From Portulaca oleracea (Eukaryota > Streptophyta > Magnoliopsida > Caryophyllales > Portulacaceae): a stretch of DNA of 64,000 nt. Positions within the stretch are counted from its first letter, which is position 1. Each line of letters opens with the position of its first letter. The notes beneath the pieces are model-generated. The model had not been told where the DNA came from. It was given only the letters and a program-made list of their open reading frames with translations, and did no database searches. The stretch lies in NCBI GenBank assembly GCA_029582165.1, contig CM055870.1, positions 10,721,832 through 10,785,831 on the forward strand, written 5' to 3'. The position numbers and the translations under genes are program-made. This document shows positions 1 through 20,397 of the stretch, in pieces.

Positions 1-1581
1 TGTTGCAGCAGATGCTCTTAGTAGGAAAACCCAACATAGCCTCCATACACTAATTTCCCCTCGTCCTACACCCATAGCAAACCCTAGGGGAGTTAGCCTC
101 GAGATCATTCATAACAGAAGTAAGGGACACTGTATGACGATTAAGGTGAACTCAACATTGTTGAACACCATTAGAACCTTGCAAAGGAGTGACACCTACT
201 TAGAAAAACTGAGGCACGATGTTACTATTGGGAAATCACCTGGCTTTGTAATACATGAGGATGGGTCACTAAGATTCCAAGGTCGTATTTGTGTCCCAAA
301 TGATGAGGAAGTAAAGAAAAAGATTTTAGAAGAAGCACACAACACCATATACTCAATACACCCTAGAGGCACTAAAATGTATAAAGATTTAAGGGAACAA
401 TTTTGGTGGTGTAACATGAAGAGAGAAATTGAAGATTTCGCCCAAAGGTGTTTAGTTTGTCAAAAGATTAAAGCTAACCATAATAGACCTGGCGGAGAAT
501 TATAACCTTTAGAAATCCCTACTTAGAAATGGGACTCCATCTCAATGGACTTCATCATTGGGTTACCACTTACTATAGAAAAGAAGAATGCAATTTGGGT
601 TATAGTCGACTGACTCACTAAATCAGCCCACTTTATAGGAATTCATGATACTTGGGGAATAGATAAATTAGCTCGAATCTATGTCAAGGAAATAGTTAGA
701 TTGCATGGGGTACCTAAGGATATTATTTCTGATCGTGACCCTAGATTCCAAGCAAGGTTTTGGAGAGCATTACAAGGAGCCTTTGGCACTAAGCTAAACA
801 TGGGTACAGCTTACCACCCAGAGACTGATGGTCAAACCGAGAGAGTTAATCAAATCCTAGAAGATATTCTTAGAGCTTGTATCCTAGACTTCCAAGGGAG
901 ATGGGACGAACACTTGCTGTTGGTAGAGTTTTCCTATAATAATAGCTACCAAGCTACCATTAAAATGGCACCCTTTGAGGCATTATATGGGAGAAGATGC
1001 AGAACCCCTCTATGCTGGAGTGAGATTTCTGAACCAATCATTCTAGGCCCTGACTTAGTTCAAGAGACATCAGAGAAAGTCAATCTTATCCAAAAGAACA
1101 TAGAGGCAGCCCAAAGGAGACAGAAAAGTTATGCGGACCTTCGGAGGAAACCACTTGAATTTCGCGTAGGTGATAAAGTCTTTCTCAAAGTATCCCCGGT
1201 GAGAGGTGTGCGAAGGTTCAATGTCCGAGGAAAACTAAGCCCTAGGTATGTGGGACCCTATGAAATCATTGAACAAATCAGCCCTTCTGCTTATCGTTTA
1301 GCCTTACCACCTGACCTTGATCATGTTCATAATGTTTTTCACCTCTCACAATTGAGAAAATACATTCCCGACCCAAGCCACACCTTAGCTTGTGAACCAT
1401 AGACCTTGATGAAAGCTTAACATATGAAGAACAACCCGTTCAAATCTTGGATCGTCGCATCAAGCAACTTCGTAATAAGACTATCCCACTTGTCAAAGTC
1501 CTTTGGACTCACCACAATACCTCCGAGGCCACTTGGGAAACAGAAGAAGACATGAGAAACAGACTTCCTCATTTGTTTTAA
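1..1581 (+). pseudogene. Ty3/gypsy polyprotein, 3' part (integrase), broken
   Basis: C-terminal pol of a Ty3/gypsy retrotransposon, entering from the left edge. Residues encoded around 340-480 form the HHCC integrase zinc finger (two His, then CLVC). The DDE core follows: WDSISMDF near 530, ISDRDPRF near 727, and YHPETDGQTERVN with the later Glu near 810-870. A C-terminal segment ending HNVFHLSQLRKY lies near 1330-1365. Three in-frame stops (503-505, 524-526, 611-613) break the frame. A one-base shift near 1396-1402 moves the tail (LTYEEQP ... ATWE) into another frame, ending in TAA at 1579-1581. The stops look like C-to-T or G-to-A changes at conserved codons (for example TGG to TAG), as expected of an old methylated copy. 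The ATWE-type tail fits the chromovirus group; the exact lineage is not proven. Confidence 0.93.
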
Positions 1582-1623
1582 GGTAAAAGCATTTTATTTC
1601 AAGTTTCGAGGACGAAACTTATT

Positions 1624-1638
1624 TTAAGGGGGGAAAGA
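1624..1638 (+). other. Polypurine tract before the 3' LTR
   Basis: A purine-rich run with six consecutive G's ends directly at the TG that opens the LTR. This is the usual plus-strand priming site of gypsy elements and fixes the LTR start. It lies about 40 bp after the polyprotein stop. Confidence 0.8.
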
Positions 1639-3961
1639 TGTAACACCCCAAAATTTTAATCAAGTTTTAGCAAGCGTAATTCGTAATTTTTTTTTATGCT
1701 TTAAACCATTTTCACACCGTCAATTCCGTATCAACAAATTTCATTTATCTATTTATTTACTTAAGTGTTTATTTATGTACGTGTTTATTTCATTATTTGT
1801 CATAAATTATATCACAATACTTCCCGAATGAAAATTTACTAAACCGAGTTAATTAGGGTTATGTGATTTCCCTTTCCATCTAGACTTCTACTAATCAAAA
1901 TGGAGTTTACTTATTTCTTCATTCCAATCAACATCAACTAATCTTAAGAGATTATACCAATAACAAGCTAAATCTCTAGAATATTTTCATACATGTATGT
2001 AGCCATTTACAAGTGCAATTTATATATTAAACTCCCCTTTCCAAACCATATCCTAAAAACAGGGGAATCTTTTCAAAAAGAGACTAGCATTATCCCTTTT
2101 CTCCTTCCCAACCAGCCCACATTCCTCAAGTTCCAATCCCACTATAGCTTTCTCAAGTTCCAATCCCATCATAGCTCTTTCAAGTTTCAATTCCACCATA
2201 GCCTTCCCAAGTTCCAATCGCACCATTGCTAAAAGCTTACTTTGATGCCAATAATGTCCAACAATGCCTGTAGATTGCAATAATGGAGTCTTTCAGCAAT
2301 TGAATAAGTCCTAAAATCAGATGAAACAAATTATAAATAAGAAATTGGGGAATAAATTAAATCTCACAAACACACCCTCATTCAATCATTCCCCTTCACC
2401 TCTTCTCCTCCTCGGCAGCCACCACCAACCACCACCTACCACCACCCAATTAACACCACCATCGACACCACCACCGCCGCCCAGAAAACTGCCAACCACC
2501 AAATCCAAAACCACCATGATGGCCACAAAACTAAACCCAATCTGAAAATTTCAATTCAAACAACCCACCTCTCTCCGTCCAAATCCGACAACCACCATCA
2601 CCGCCACACCCATTGCAACCACCGCCCAAAGTATAAACCATTCACAACCCAAAACCCTCAGAAAACACCCCTTTAAAAATACCCAAAACAGAAACACAAA
2701 CCTGAGTTTTTATCTCTGAGCCACCAACGGCCGCCGGCTACGAAACCCGACCGAACCCCCCACCGCCCTCCACCGTCTCTCCCGACCTCCGAACATCGGA
2801 CAGCCGCTGCTCGTGGTTGCCGTCGTCGCCCGAAACTCACTGGCCACCCTCCTCTGTTCTTTTGTCCCTCTCTTCTCTGGCGTTCAAATAAAGAAGAAGA
2901 AGAAAGGGGAAGCCCTTTCTACATATTAAAACTGCCAATTTCCAAGCTATTGGGCCTTTCTTCAAACCCAATTCCCATCTGGTGGTAATTATCCAAATTC
3001 TTTTCTCTAGATATCTATTTCTTTTCTTTTTGTCCTAAAATAAATTTAACCACTAAATTTAAAATTTAGACTCGGCTACTGGAATCAACTGTCCAAAGTA
3101 AGGAGAAATTATCAATCTTCGGGAAGAAAAAGGTATAATTCGATGACTATATATTTAAAAATCAATTATTTGATTTTATTCAATTATGCAATTACATATA
3201 TGCTCAATCAACAATTTACTTGGTTTCATAATATATTTTGTCATATTAAATTGTGGACCTTTATCAGCACACCCGGTACCGGAGCCTGAGTTAGTAAACA
3301 ACTCAGATATGCGCATAGTTAAAGACAGGATCTTATGGTTGCTTTACAACATATCATATCATATCATATAGATTGGCATAAAAACCAATCGGGGGTTTCC
3401 ACTCAGATAATAATAATCGAGCAATCATATTTTCATAATATTTCCTCTCTCCCTCATTTTTAAAATAAAATGGATTTCAAACCGAGCTCACCTAAATATT
3501 ATTTTATTTTTACATTATAGTGTCGAATTATATTGAGTTCCATCTCACGTTTTATTTTTAAAATATGTTTTGTTTTAGGTACCAAGGGAAAAGGGAAAAC
3601 GCCAGCTCCAATCTGAAATTATCAGCTAGCAGTACCTAAGTCTATGAAAATCCGCTAGAGTCGGCTCACTAATTTGTCTGCATATTTTGATGTGTTTATG
3701 TTTACATTTGATGCTTTATGACTATTTTTAAGTTATAATTAAGTTTAATTTCCGTTGCATGTTATGTTGAACTTTGAATATATTTATATAAAAGTGTGTT
3801 TTATCTCAATGTGATAATTGCTTAATTATAGATTATATGTGCATGTCCTAATATCTTTTTAAACTTTCAAAACGTTATATATATATATTTATACGTCTAA
3901 GTTTATTATTAACGTCTTTTCTCTTTATTAAAAGTTATCATCATCATTATTATTTTCAAGC

Positions 3962-3998
<37 letters not shown>

Positions 3999-4158
3999 CG
4001 ATTGTTATTGTTGTTGCTTGATTTGTCATATTAGAAAAGCCTTGTTTTTTCTTATTGGAGAAGCGGCGGTAACGCTCTCGGCTTTTATGCTTCCGCTAAA
4101 ATAACATTAATTAAGATAAAATATGGGTAATCCCCTGATTAGTGGTCGGGGCGTTATA
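1639..4158 (+). mobile_element. 3' LTR of the gypsy element (2520 bp)
   Basis: The LTR opens TGTAACACCCC and closes GGGGCGTTATA. These are near-perfect inverted ends, with the expected final CA decayed to TA. It follows the polypurine tract directly. Inside are proline-codon-like CCACCACC-rich sequence (2400-2870), a GC-rich stretch near 2720-2850 and a (TTA)n microsatellite at 3962-3999. No coding region is recognisable in it. The bases after the end (GTAGC) would be one target-site copy; the other copy is outside the window. A 2.5 kb LTR is long but within the range of Tekay/Del-like chromoviruses. Confidence 0.85.
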
Positions 4159-5068
4159 GTAGCGATATATTCTCATCCACTACATCCACTAAATGGGTCC
4201 AACATGTGGGCAACTGCTCCTGGGTGTGTTGTAACTGCCCCATACTTCAAGCCCAATAAAAAAACAACAACAAAGTATTTTAGAAGGCCAGAGGCTGGTG
4301 AAAGCACGAGGGTTAAAATGTCAAGGGAGTCCACCAGAATTTACTGCTCAAATTGTGGATTTGAAGGCCACAACAAGTTGACTTGCCCACATGTGGTGAA
4401 GAAGTTAACGGTAACAAACTTAACCTTATATTGTATTCTTAGAGTTTGACTTTTTTTATTTTTTTTTTGGTTATTTCAAGGGTTTAAGGGTTCAGTGTTT
4501 AGGGTTTAGGTTAAGGGTGTAGTCAAGTTACAGTTTGACTTTTTTATTTTTTTTGAGTAATTTTTAGGGTTTAGGGTTTAGCTCTTGTTTTGTGATTGCT
4601 TTCTCATTACATCTTTCTTTCTTTCTTTCATTGATGGATATCATAGCCAAAAAGAAGAAGGGTCACAAAAAGGCCACCCAAACTCGCCGCTTTCTTGGTG
4701 CTTCATCCGCAATCGTTGCTGCATTTCCATCATCTGCAGAATCGCTGCCGTGATCTCCATCATCTGCAACTCCATCATTTGCAACCGCTGGTTCTTCTTG
4801 TGCTCTTCTTCTTTGTTGGTTCTTCTTGTGCCGCCGCCATTCTTCTTCTCGCCGCTTCTTCGCTTCAATCAAGAATCGCTGTGATGTTGTTCTTCCGCCG
4901 GCCGCCGCAAGTAGAGTGGCCCATTTTGAGGAAATCCCACTAACTGGATCACAACCTCATCCATCGCAGCCATCTCCAGCTTCAACTCCAACAAAGACTA
5001 GGAAGAAGAGAGTCGCAAACAAGACTATATCACAAGAATATCACCAAGGAAGAAATTGCCAAAGTTGA
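4159..5068 (+). pseudogene. Mutator-like transposase (mudrA-type), C-terminal remnant
   Basis: Immediately after the LTR the frame reads YSHPLHPLNGSNMW, then a basic linker, then the zinc knuckle CSNCGFEGHNKLTCP. This is the standard C-terminal end of MULE (MURA) transposases. The coding segment 4159-4410 is followed by a possible GT donor at 4411. A possible acceptor at 4646 leads into a Lys/Arg-rich and then Ser/Pro-rich tail spread over different frames up to 5068, so the end is frameshifted or wrongly split. Everything upstream of the knuckle region is cut off by the gypsy insertion. Short TTTAGGG-like repeats and a duplicated 23-bp T-rich segment occupy the intron (4450-4590). Confident for the MULE family, less so for the exon limits. 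Confidence 0.75.
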
Positions 5069-5840
5069 ACCTAGGGAACTAGTAGTTTGTGGTGGTGTTT
5101 GTAAAGCCATTTTGGACTGTCATGGCTTCTTTTGTGAATGAATACTAAGTAGGCTGTAAATGGTGTGCTGAATTGTGCAGAATGACAATGTATGCCAATC
5201 TTTTGGGGTGGAATATGTCTTTTGTACATCTGTTAGTTTTGTACCCTGTTTTGTTGCAAGATTAAGCCAAAACAGAGGAGTATGTACATCAAACACTAGA
5301 TGTTGTACCCATTACATATTCCCTCATACTTAATGCAAGTTTGATTCTGTTTTCTGTACTTCAGTTGTGATTGTATTACAGTTTTCATTATTCATTCCAT
5401 TTCTGAATCTGTACCATTGTTCTTAGTGTTCAATGTTTGCAAGGTTTTGAACATCAAACAGAGCATAGCATAACAGCATAAGATATACAATGTAAGTTTC
5501 CCATAACAATCATTCATCATTCATTACTTGCAAAATGCAGCAACTGATTACAATTCTTCCATTACATTTGATCATTCAGCCTAAACTGTCAGCCCTAGCC
5601 CTAAAACATACATAAACCCTAAATCTAAAAACTTAAACATAACAACAACAACAAGCTGATGATTAACAGACCATTGAACCCCAAAATAATTGAAGCATCT
5701 GTTGTCCAGGATACTTACAATGGCCATTCAATCAAGCAAAAAATTTCATCACCATCATCATCAGTTCTTCATATATACATCAACTGGAAAATCTGATCAT
5801 CAGCTTTGCAAAATCCCCCACCCCCATCACCAGCAGACAT
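5069..5840. other. Spacer between convergent genes
   Basis: AT-rich sequence between the MULE remnant and the GRF zinc-finger gene. It probably holds the two facing 3' UTRs. No other coding or RNA feature is visible. Confidence 0.5.
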
Positions 5841-6293
5841 CTACTTACCATACCCCCCAGCCAGAACCCCCATGACAAACACAATCATAAACCCCACAAT
5901 CACCACCCAAGATTTTTTCTTCAGACTCTGATTCACCCTCCCCAGCCTCTCAAGCTCACCCATCAAATCGTTGATGTTGGCCTCAGCAATATCGGCCTCA
6001 ACCCTCAACCCATCTCTCTCCGTCTTGACCTTTTCATGTCGAGCAACCAATCTCTTAGCAGCAACTGGAAAAGTCTCGCAGATTGGGTCATCAATCCACT
6101 TCATAAACCCACAGTCTTCATGAGTTTGCCAATGCATACACCTCGCAAACCTCCTCAGAGGGTTGTCTACAGTGAATGAAGTGTACACAAGGCAAATCGT
6201 CCCGCAATTGCACGGGAAACGTACCTTCCTGTCGCATGCACAGTCGCGGCATGCCCTAACTGGGGTGTTCGACACAGAGGAAGATGCAGCCAT
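5841..6293 (-). CDS. GRF-type zinc-finger protein with C-terminal membrane helix
   Basis: Intact single-exon frame of 150 aa, ATG at 6293 and TAG at 5841. A Cys-rich start (C15, C18, C20) leads into a GRF zinc finger: CNCG at 28-31, NPLRRF at 44-49, C52 and CGF at 61-63, then KWIDDP. Residues about 80-125 are charged and likely form a coiled coil. Residues about 129-147 are a hydrophobic membrane anchor followed by GGYGK. Plants carry many such short GRF plus membrane-helix proteins (At4g04775-like, from memory); their function is not established, though GRF fingers bind single-stranded nucleic acid in other proteins. It converges on the MULE transposase remnant and may be the element's second gene. 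The frame is undamaged despite the decayed neighbours. Confidence 0.82.
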   Translation of the reverse strand: MAASSSVSNTPVRACRDCACDRKVRFPCNCGTICLVYTSFTVDNPLRRFARCMHWQTHEDCGFMKWIDDPICETFPVAAKRLVARHEKVKTERDGLRVEADIAEANINDLMGELERLGRVNQSLKKKSWVVIVGFMIVFVMGVLAGGYGK

Positions 6294-7270
6294 TTGTGAT
6301 TTGGGGAAGAAAATTAGGGTTACACAGAGTTAAAAAAGCCCCAATTTTTAAGCCCTAAACTGGAGAAAAACAGGAGAAACAGAAGAGAAAGAGAAGAACA
6401 AGAAGCTCGGTTATGGCGGGAGGTTGAAGAAGAAGATAGAAGGAAGGAGGTAAAGAATCAGGAGGGGAAAGGGGGATTAAATAAAGCCAGTAAAAAAAAT
6501 AAAGAGGGGAGTGGAGAAATTAATTTTAGGTAGGTAAAAAAATTAATGGGGTGGTTTAAGGGTTAATGAATGAGTTACCTGCTACTCTAGGTTAAAAACC
6601 GGTAAAGTGGTATATTAGTTCTAACTATGTTAGATTAGTGACAGTTTCATGACATGTTTTTGACGGATGGCAAATTTGCAATTTTGGCAAAGTATAGTGC
6701 CATTTTTATCCAAGCACTCATCATATCTTTCAAAATGATTATTAAGATTCAATTTTTAGTAGAAGCAAAAAACTTCTTACCGGTGAGTGATAGTTGCCGC
6801 TGACATAAGAAAAAAATAACTAGTTATAAAATTTGAAATTAGAACCCTCAAGTTTCCTATTATGCTCCAGTTCTGCTCACCAAATATTGTATGCTAAATT
6901 ACATTCAAAAAATAAAGAAAGAAAAAAAGAGGGGTAAAAAACATAAGACAACTTAGAAACTTGTGTGCTCCTTCAAATTGAAGAATAGAGAGTAAATTGA
7001 CAAAGATGTTAAAAAATGGGGAAGGCTTTCTCCTTATTAACACTTCCCAGAATCTTCTGTTGCCTACTCCAAATAACCAAAACAAATGGAGGATGCTCAC
7101 AGAAAGCCTCAAACAATAGGGTATACAAAAAAATCTCATCGGATTATTATTGTTTCCCGATCCAATTCGGAGAATATGGCACCATCCCATTCCCATCCCG
7201 AGGGGGAAAATAGCAGCAACATTCTAATTTTTTCTATCAAGCTTCGAGTTAGAGATTCTAATTATAATCA
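6294..7270. other. Intergenic, possible MULE terminus near 6590-6735
   Basis: Upstream flank of the GRF gene. The stretch 6640-6720, with GGCAAATTTGCAATTTTGGCAA and AGTGCCATTTTTATCC-like words, resembles MULE terminal inverted repeats. The partner end is outside the window, so this cannot be confirmed. The rest (6740-7270) shows nothing apart from the fumarase 3' UTR region next to 7270. Confidence 0.3.
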
Positions 7271-15481
<8,211 letters not shown>

Positions 15482-17792
15482 TTTTACGCTCAATCGAACC
15501 TCTGCTCAGACGATTTGGGCGGCGGGTAAGGAGAAAGTGAAATGAGAGAGAGATAGAGAGAGAGGCTTTTTAGTTTTGATGTATGGGCGTCTGTTTTCAT
15601 TTTTTTTATTTGCGTGATAGCATATTCTGAAATGTCAGCCGGCGGTTGAAACTCGGATCCGGGTCAACTCGGTCGACCCAGTGGAACCAACTCAACAACC
15701 AAGTTGTCGTTTCGGCCCATTTGTCAGGGAGATTTAGGGCAGGCAAAATTTCGTAAAACCCGAATTATCCGACCCAAAAAAATCGGGTCTGGACATATGG
15801 ACATAGATTTTTTTGATATTGATTGAATTGACCGAATATTCGGACATATAACTGTCCGACCCGGTTTGACCCGTAATAAAACCGGGTTCCAACATGAAAT
15901 TTTCATCCGAATTTTGACATTGTCTGAATTTTTCCAACCCGAATTTAGCCGAACCCGAATTTTTGCCAACGCTAGGGAGATTCTACCAAGTTGAAAATTT
16001 TTCCGACTATACTAGTTGAAATATATAATTATCTTAAAATATATTTTTTAGAAAATTGAAATTAATATATATTGATCAAATAACTAAAAATACTACTATA
16101 TAATAGCTGAAAATTTCATAACCATTAATTTATCAAAAATAAATCACATATATTAAAAGATTTATACTTCACTAAATAAGATTAACGGTTTGTAATGAGT
16201 TACGTTCATCAAAATATTTTAATTTTGATTTTTTAATGGTAGAATTAATGATACTTACACTTTCAACTATGATAGTTGAAAAAAAATTCAATTTTAGTAG
16301 AATATCCTTCAAAAGTTAAATTTTTTTAAAAAATTATATCTCAACAAATGTGATTATTTATTGTAACAAGTTCTTTAACCAATATATAGTAACTAAAGTA
16401 ATATATATTGGTAACCTGAGAAAGAAGAAAATAAAATATTTACTAAATTAATGTTATGATAGCAAGTGAAAATGGACAGGAATGATTTTTTTAAAAAGAA
16501 AAGTTAACAAGTTAGGTTAAGGAAAATGTGGAGCGATGAGTTGTTATTTATTTTTTTAAAAAAATAATAACTCATTTAGACTTGATGAATGATGACATTG
16601 CAATTGATTTAATTAAGATATTTTTTTGGTCTCGTAAAACTACCACTACGTCATTCACCGCTTGAATCAGTTTCAGGTGCATTACAGTATATTATTGTCC
16701 CTAAAAAAATTGGTACATTATTGTCCAACACTTTTAGAATAGAAAATACACTATATTAGCTTTCAAAAATGCTTATTTATTTAAATATTTTAGGTAGAAA
16801 AAATCTCATATTTATAGATATAGAAATATATTTTATATTAATTTAGAAGCTAACATTTCATATTAAACTATAAAGTTGAAATTTTTTATTTGCCAATTGA
16901 GTTACCAAAAATTTAACCGTCAATATTTAAATTTTATTTAATTACATCCTTATTATTTGAAATTGCTATTTTGTTATTAAGTTGCATAGATATCAAAATA
17001 TTATTTGACTTTTTAAGTTTAGAAAATTGTTATTTAAAAATATAAAGAAAGTCATACAAAGTAGAATTCAAGCCTAAACAATATGAACTTCGCCAAAGTT
17101 GAGCCTAAACTTGGCTAGCTCGAGCTTGGTTCAACTTATTTACATCCTTATTCAACAATGTAATATATGTTGATTGGCCATTATAGTTGTTGTTTCAAGT
17201 TTTTCATCAATATTTCTTGAGTAAAAATTAGTGAATCAATGAGTCATGTTTACATGAACAATTTAATAATTACTTGTTGACTTCCACTGGTAAAATTTAT
17301 TGGTGATAAAATTTATGATATGGTCTAATGGGCAAACTTGTTCACCTTCTTTTAAAAAATAGAAATATTTTGTAGAAAATATATTTTCCGATAATTGAGG
17401 GTATGGTGTCATATTGATGAAGCTGGTTGATAGGTGATTTGGGCCTAACCTCTTCACTAATTTGATTGGGCAACGATTCACTAACCCAATTTGATGGGTG
17501 GGTTGAAAGTTGCCTTTTGATTTGTTCTAGCTAGAATCATTAAGCAATTCATATATTTGATATTTGAATGAGCAAATAAGCAGAGGTGTAGTTCCATGAT
17601 TGCAAATTTCTAAGGATAATAAATATCTTTTTTTTAAAGTTTGAATTGAAGGATAAATTCACTTAGTAATCGCCAATTTGAAAAGGAATTTATCACCTAA
17701 ATCATCACGCGAAAAGTGAGAAGTAATACATAAATTGAAGCAGAGAAAGTAATATATATATACGACTCAATATAGAGGAAAAGGAGGCTTAT
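15482..17792. other. Fumarase promoter side and AT-rich spacer
   Basis: The first 100 bp upstream of the fumarase ATG hold GA-rich (CT-rich in gene sense) leader sequence. Apart from the MITE-like block at 15735-15975, the rest is AT-rich with no gene-like frame, conserved motif or RNA gene that I can recognise. Confidence 0.5.
15735..15975. repeat. ACCCGA/TCGGGT-rich MITE-like element
   Basis: A roughly 240-bp block rich in CCGAA, CCGACCC and CGGGT, with approximately inverted ends (GGGCAGGCAAAATTTCG ... TTTTTGCCAACGC). Similar composition recurs at 18655-18900, 31310-31510 and in the 38.2-39.7 kb composite, so it is one member of a dispersed family. Confidence 0.5.
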
Positions 17793-18600
17793 GTGGGAGA
17801 CATCTTAATGAGGAACGCGTATTTACTTATGAAATGTTGGTGGAGATATGAATCTAAAGAAGGGGCTTTGAGACATATTATAGAGAATATTCATAATGAG
17901 GATGAGGGGTTATTGCCTCCTAGATTCAAAGCTGAAGTGTCAAGTCCTTGGAGAGAAATAAGAATCAGGAGTCAACAATCCAAGGCTTTAATGAATGCAT
18001 ATAAATCAAAATGGGAAATAACATGTGCGGTACGATGTTTTGGGATGATGTTTGGTGTGGATAGTTGGCTTTAAGAGAGAATTTCTTATGTTATATAGTG
18101 CTTCTTCTCAAAGAAATAGATGGTGTGAGAGATAGGGGTGGTTTGAAGGGAAAAATTGGAGGTGATACTTAACATGGCGTAGGGTACTTACTTTTTGTTG
18201 GAGATGAAGCAGGAGCAAAATCTGATAGCAAAATTGCAAAACATTCTGCCAATCAAGGGTGAGAAAGATCAACTTAGTGGGTTTTCGAATCCAAAATGAG
18301 GCCTCACGCCATGGTTTGGAATTGGTATTAAAATTTCTCCTTCAGCTTCAAAGATTCTTGGATTACTTTTTGAAGACGAGTTCCATTTTTGGTCGATTGG
18401 ATAGATCCTCTTTAATTGACCTTAAACAAATCATGGATTTTTTCCCAACACTCAAACCAACTCACTAATTTTCAAAAGCTTGCCATTACTTTTTCTAAGA
18501 ATGCCACACAATATCAACATTATCTTGTTGCAAGTTTCTTTACTATTTCTTTTAGTAATTTTTCAGGTAAGTATTTGGGGGAGCTTCACATTCAAAATAG
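17793..18600 (+). pseudogene. LINE ORF2 remnant downstream of the reverse transcriptase domain
   Basis: The frame from 17793 contains LMKCWWRYESKEGALRHII, like the A/K-W-WWRF...ALW stretch that follows the RT domain in plant L1-type LINEs. The matching GNxxCGTMFWDDVW block lies at about 18008-18056 but in a shifted frame, so the copy is decayed. Sequence to about 18600 may be further remnant. No intact domain remains. Confidence 0.6.
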
Positions 18601-20389
18601 TTGCTAGGAAGCATTTGTTTAATGAATAGACTGAGAAGACTAATGCCAACGTGTAGCGCCGACAATAATCCGTCCGACCCAAACACCCAAACTAGTCCGA
18701 GAGTCCGACTGAATTAAATTGGGTTTTGGTTTCGTGCAAATTTTAAATTTGATCAATTCGGTCACGTCAGTTGCAAAATCAGTCTAAGTTCACGTTTGGG
18801 GTAAGAAATTGGGCTATTCAAATTTTCTATCAAATTTAGGTTTGGACAAAGTCGGACATATTCAAACACTGCCCGAACTTTGACCTAAATCTGAAATCAG
18901 ACAAAATATTGAAATTGTGTATAAATTTGGTGAAAATTGTGTAATCATATAAATGGGATAAATTCTACTACTTACATTTCAAAAAATAAGCTGTTACATA
19001 TTTATGTTCTAAAAGTTATAACTCATATAATCCTGAAATTAGGTGGACCAAAATCAAGTACTAGATGAAACATGAAAGCTCCCCCAACCTCAACCTCAAC
19101 CTCAACCTCAACTTCACCAACAAACTAGATTCCCCATGCAATTATAGTCGCCTACCTCGTGCCTTCCACATTATTTACTCCATTCCGTCCATTTTATGGG
19201 GTCTAGATTTGGAAATAGATCATTCTAGACTTCTTTGGCCGGCATTTTCCTCATATACTTCTTTTTTTTCGATTATTAATAGTCAAAAGGGTAAAAGTTC
19301 AAAACATACGACAATCCACTTACACCACAGCAAATATCCTCATACGCTTCTTGTAGACATTTGTACGCATATTAAAGGGGACAAGGAAACTAGTAGGGAT
19401 AAATATAATAAAGTAGAAATATATAGGATATTCCACAAAATCAAGAAAATAATTTAAGAGCAGCAATAAAGAAGGGAGAAACTATTTAACTTGAAAAGCT
19501 TAAATGAAAAAAATATCCAAATGATATGTGCATAATAAAATTCACTCTAAGACAAATGATGTGATTTTCACGGGAGATCAATAGGAGATACGTAATAGAT
19601 ATCCATGAAAACTAATTATATGAGTAAATTTCAATATTTCAAATCCCTTATATTAAAATTCTCAATTCATAGATGATCGTAGAATAGGACATAACATTAA
19701 CATGCTTTCCTCTCGTAGAAGTTGTCAGATGCACTATCTAACATGGTGAATAAAACCATCCATTTATAGCGTGTAATTCATCTAAATCTATCTTCACCAT
19801 TAGATTATCTCATACAGTTAGGAAATCCAACCTATTAAGAAAATCCAAATAATTTGCTAGTAAAGAAACAAATTATGTGGTCTATAGTTTGAAGGATTTT
19901 AGGGCATCCTAACACAAACATGTGTAACTACATATTCCTTTGTTTAAAGCTATTGCCATTTTTTCCTCTTTGCAATTAATAATAGGGATTGTAATCTTAA
20001 CTTAATTTTTTATATTTGTGACGAAGTAATTGATGGAGAGCTGATGTGATCTCTTAAATGATCATGTTTATCATGCATCAATCTGCTATTTAGCTACTCT
20101 TTAATTGCTACTGCTTCTAGTGTTTCCAGTGATGAATGATTATCCATGAAATAAAGCTGACATGTAAATAAGCAATGAGTTGCTAGAGTAACTTGTGTTT
20201 GGTAAATTGATAGGAATAAGGAAATCAACCATATATAGCTTCACATATATCTTTGTCATCAAGTGGGTTGAACCAACTAAGAGTGAGTGGAGTATACTAC
20301 TCACTTCACATGATCAAGGGTCCCAAGCGGATACGAATCACAATCATCATTTTCAGTTGAAAACACTTCCGATTGAATTTCATTCTTTC
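18601..20389. other. AT-rich spacer
   Basis: Contains a CCGACC-rich MITE-like stretch (18655-18900), a short hexamer repeat (CCTCAA, about five units, 19086-19112) and a TACTCCATTCCGTCC-like Stowaway-type word near 19178. No credible gene is seen. Confidence 0.4.
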
Positions 20390-20397
20390 ATTGTAAA

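Noticed and set aside
4470..4590. Telomere-like TTTAGGG repeats
   Set aside because: Only two or three tandem units amid degenerate words; too short for an interstitial telomere.
17263..17481. 72-aa minus-strand frame
   Set aside because: No motif I can assign; AT-rich surroundings and no supporting context.
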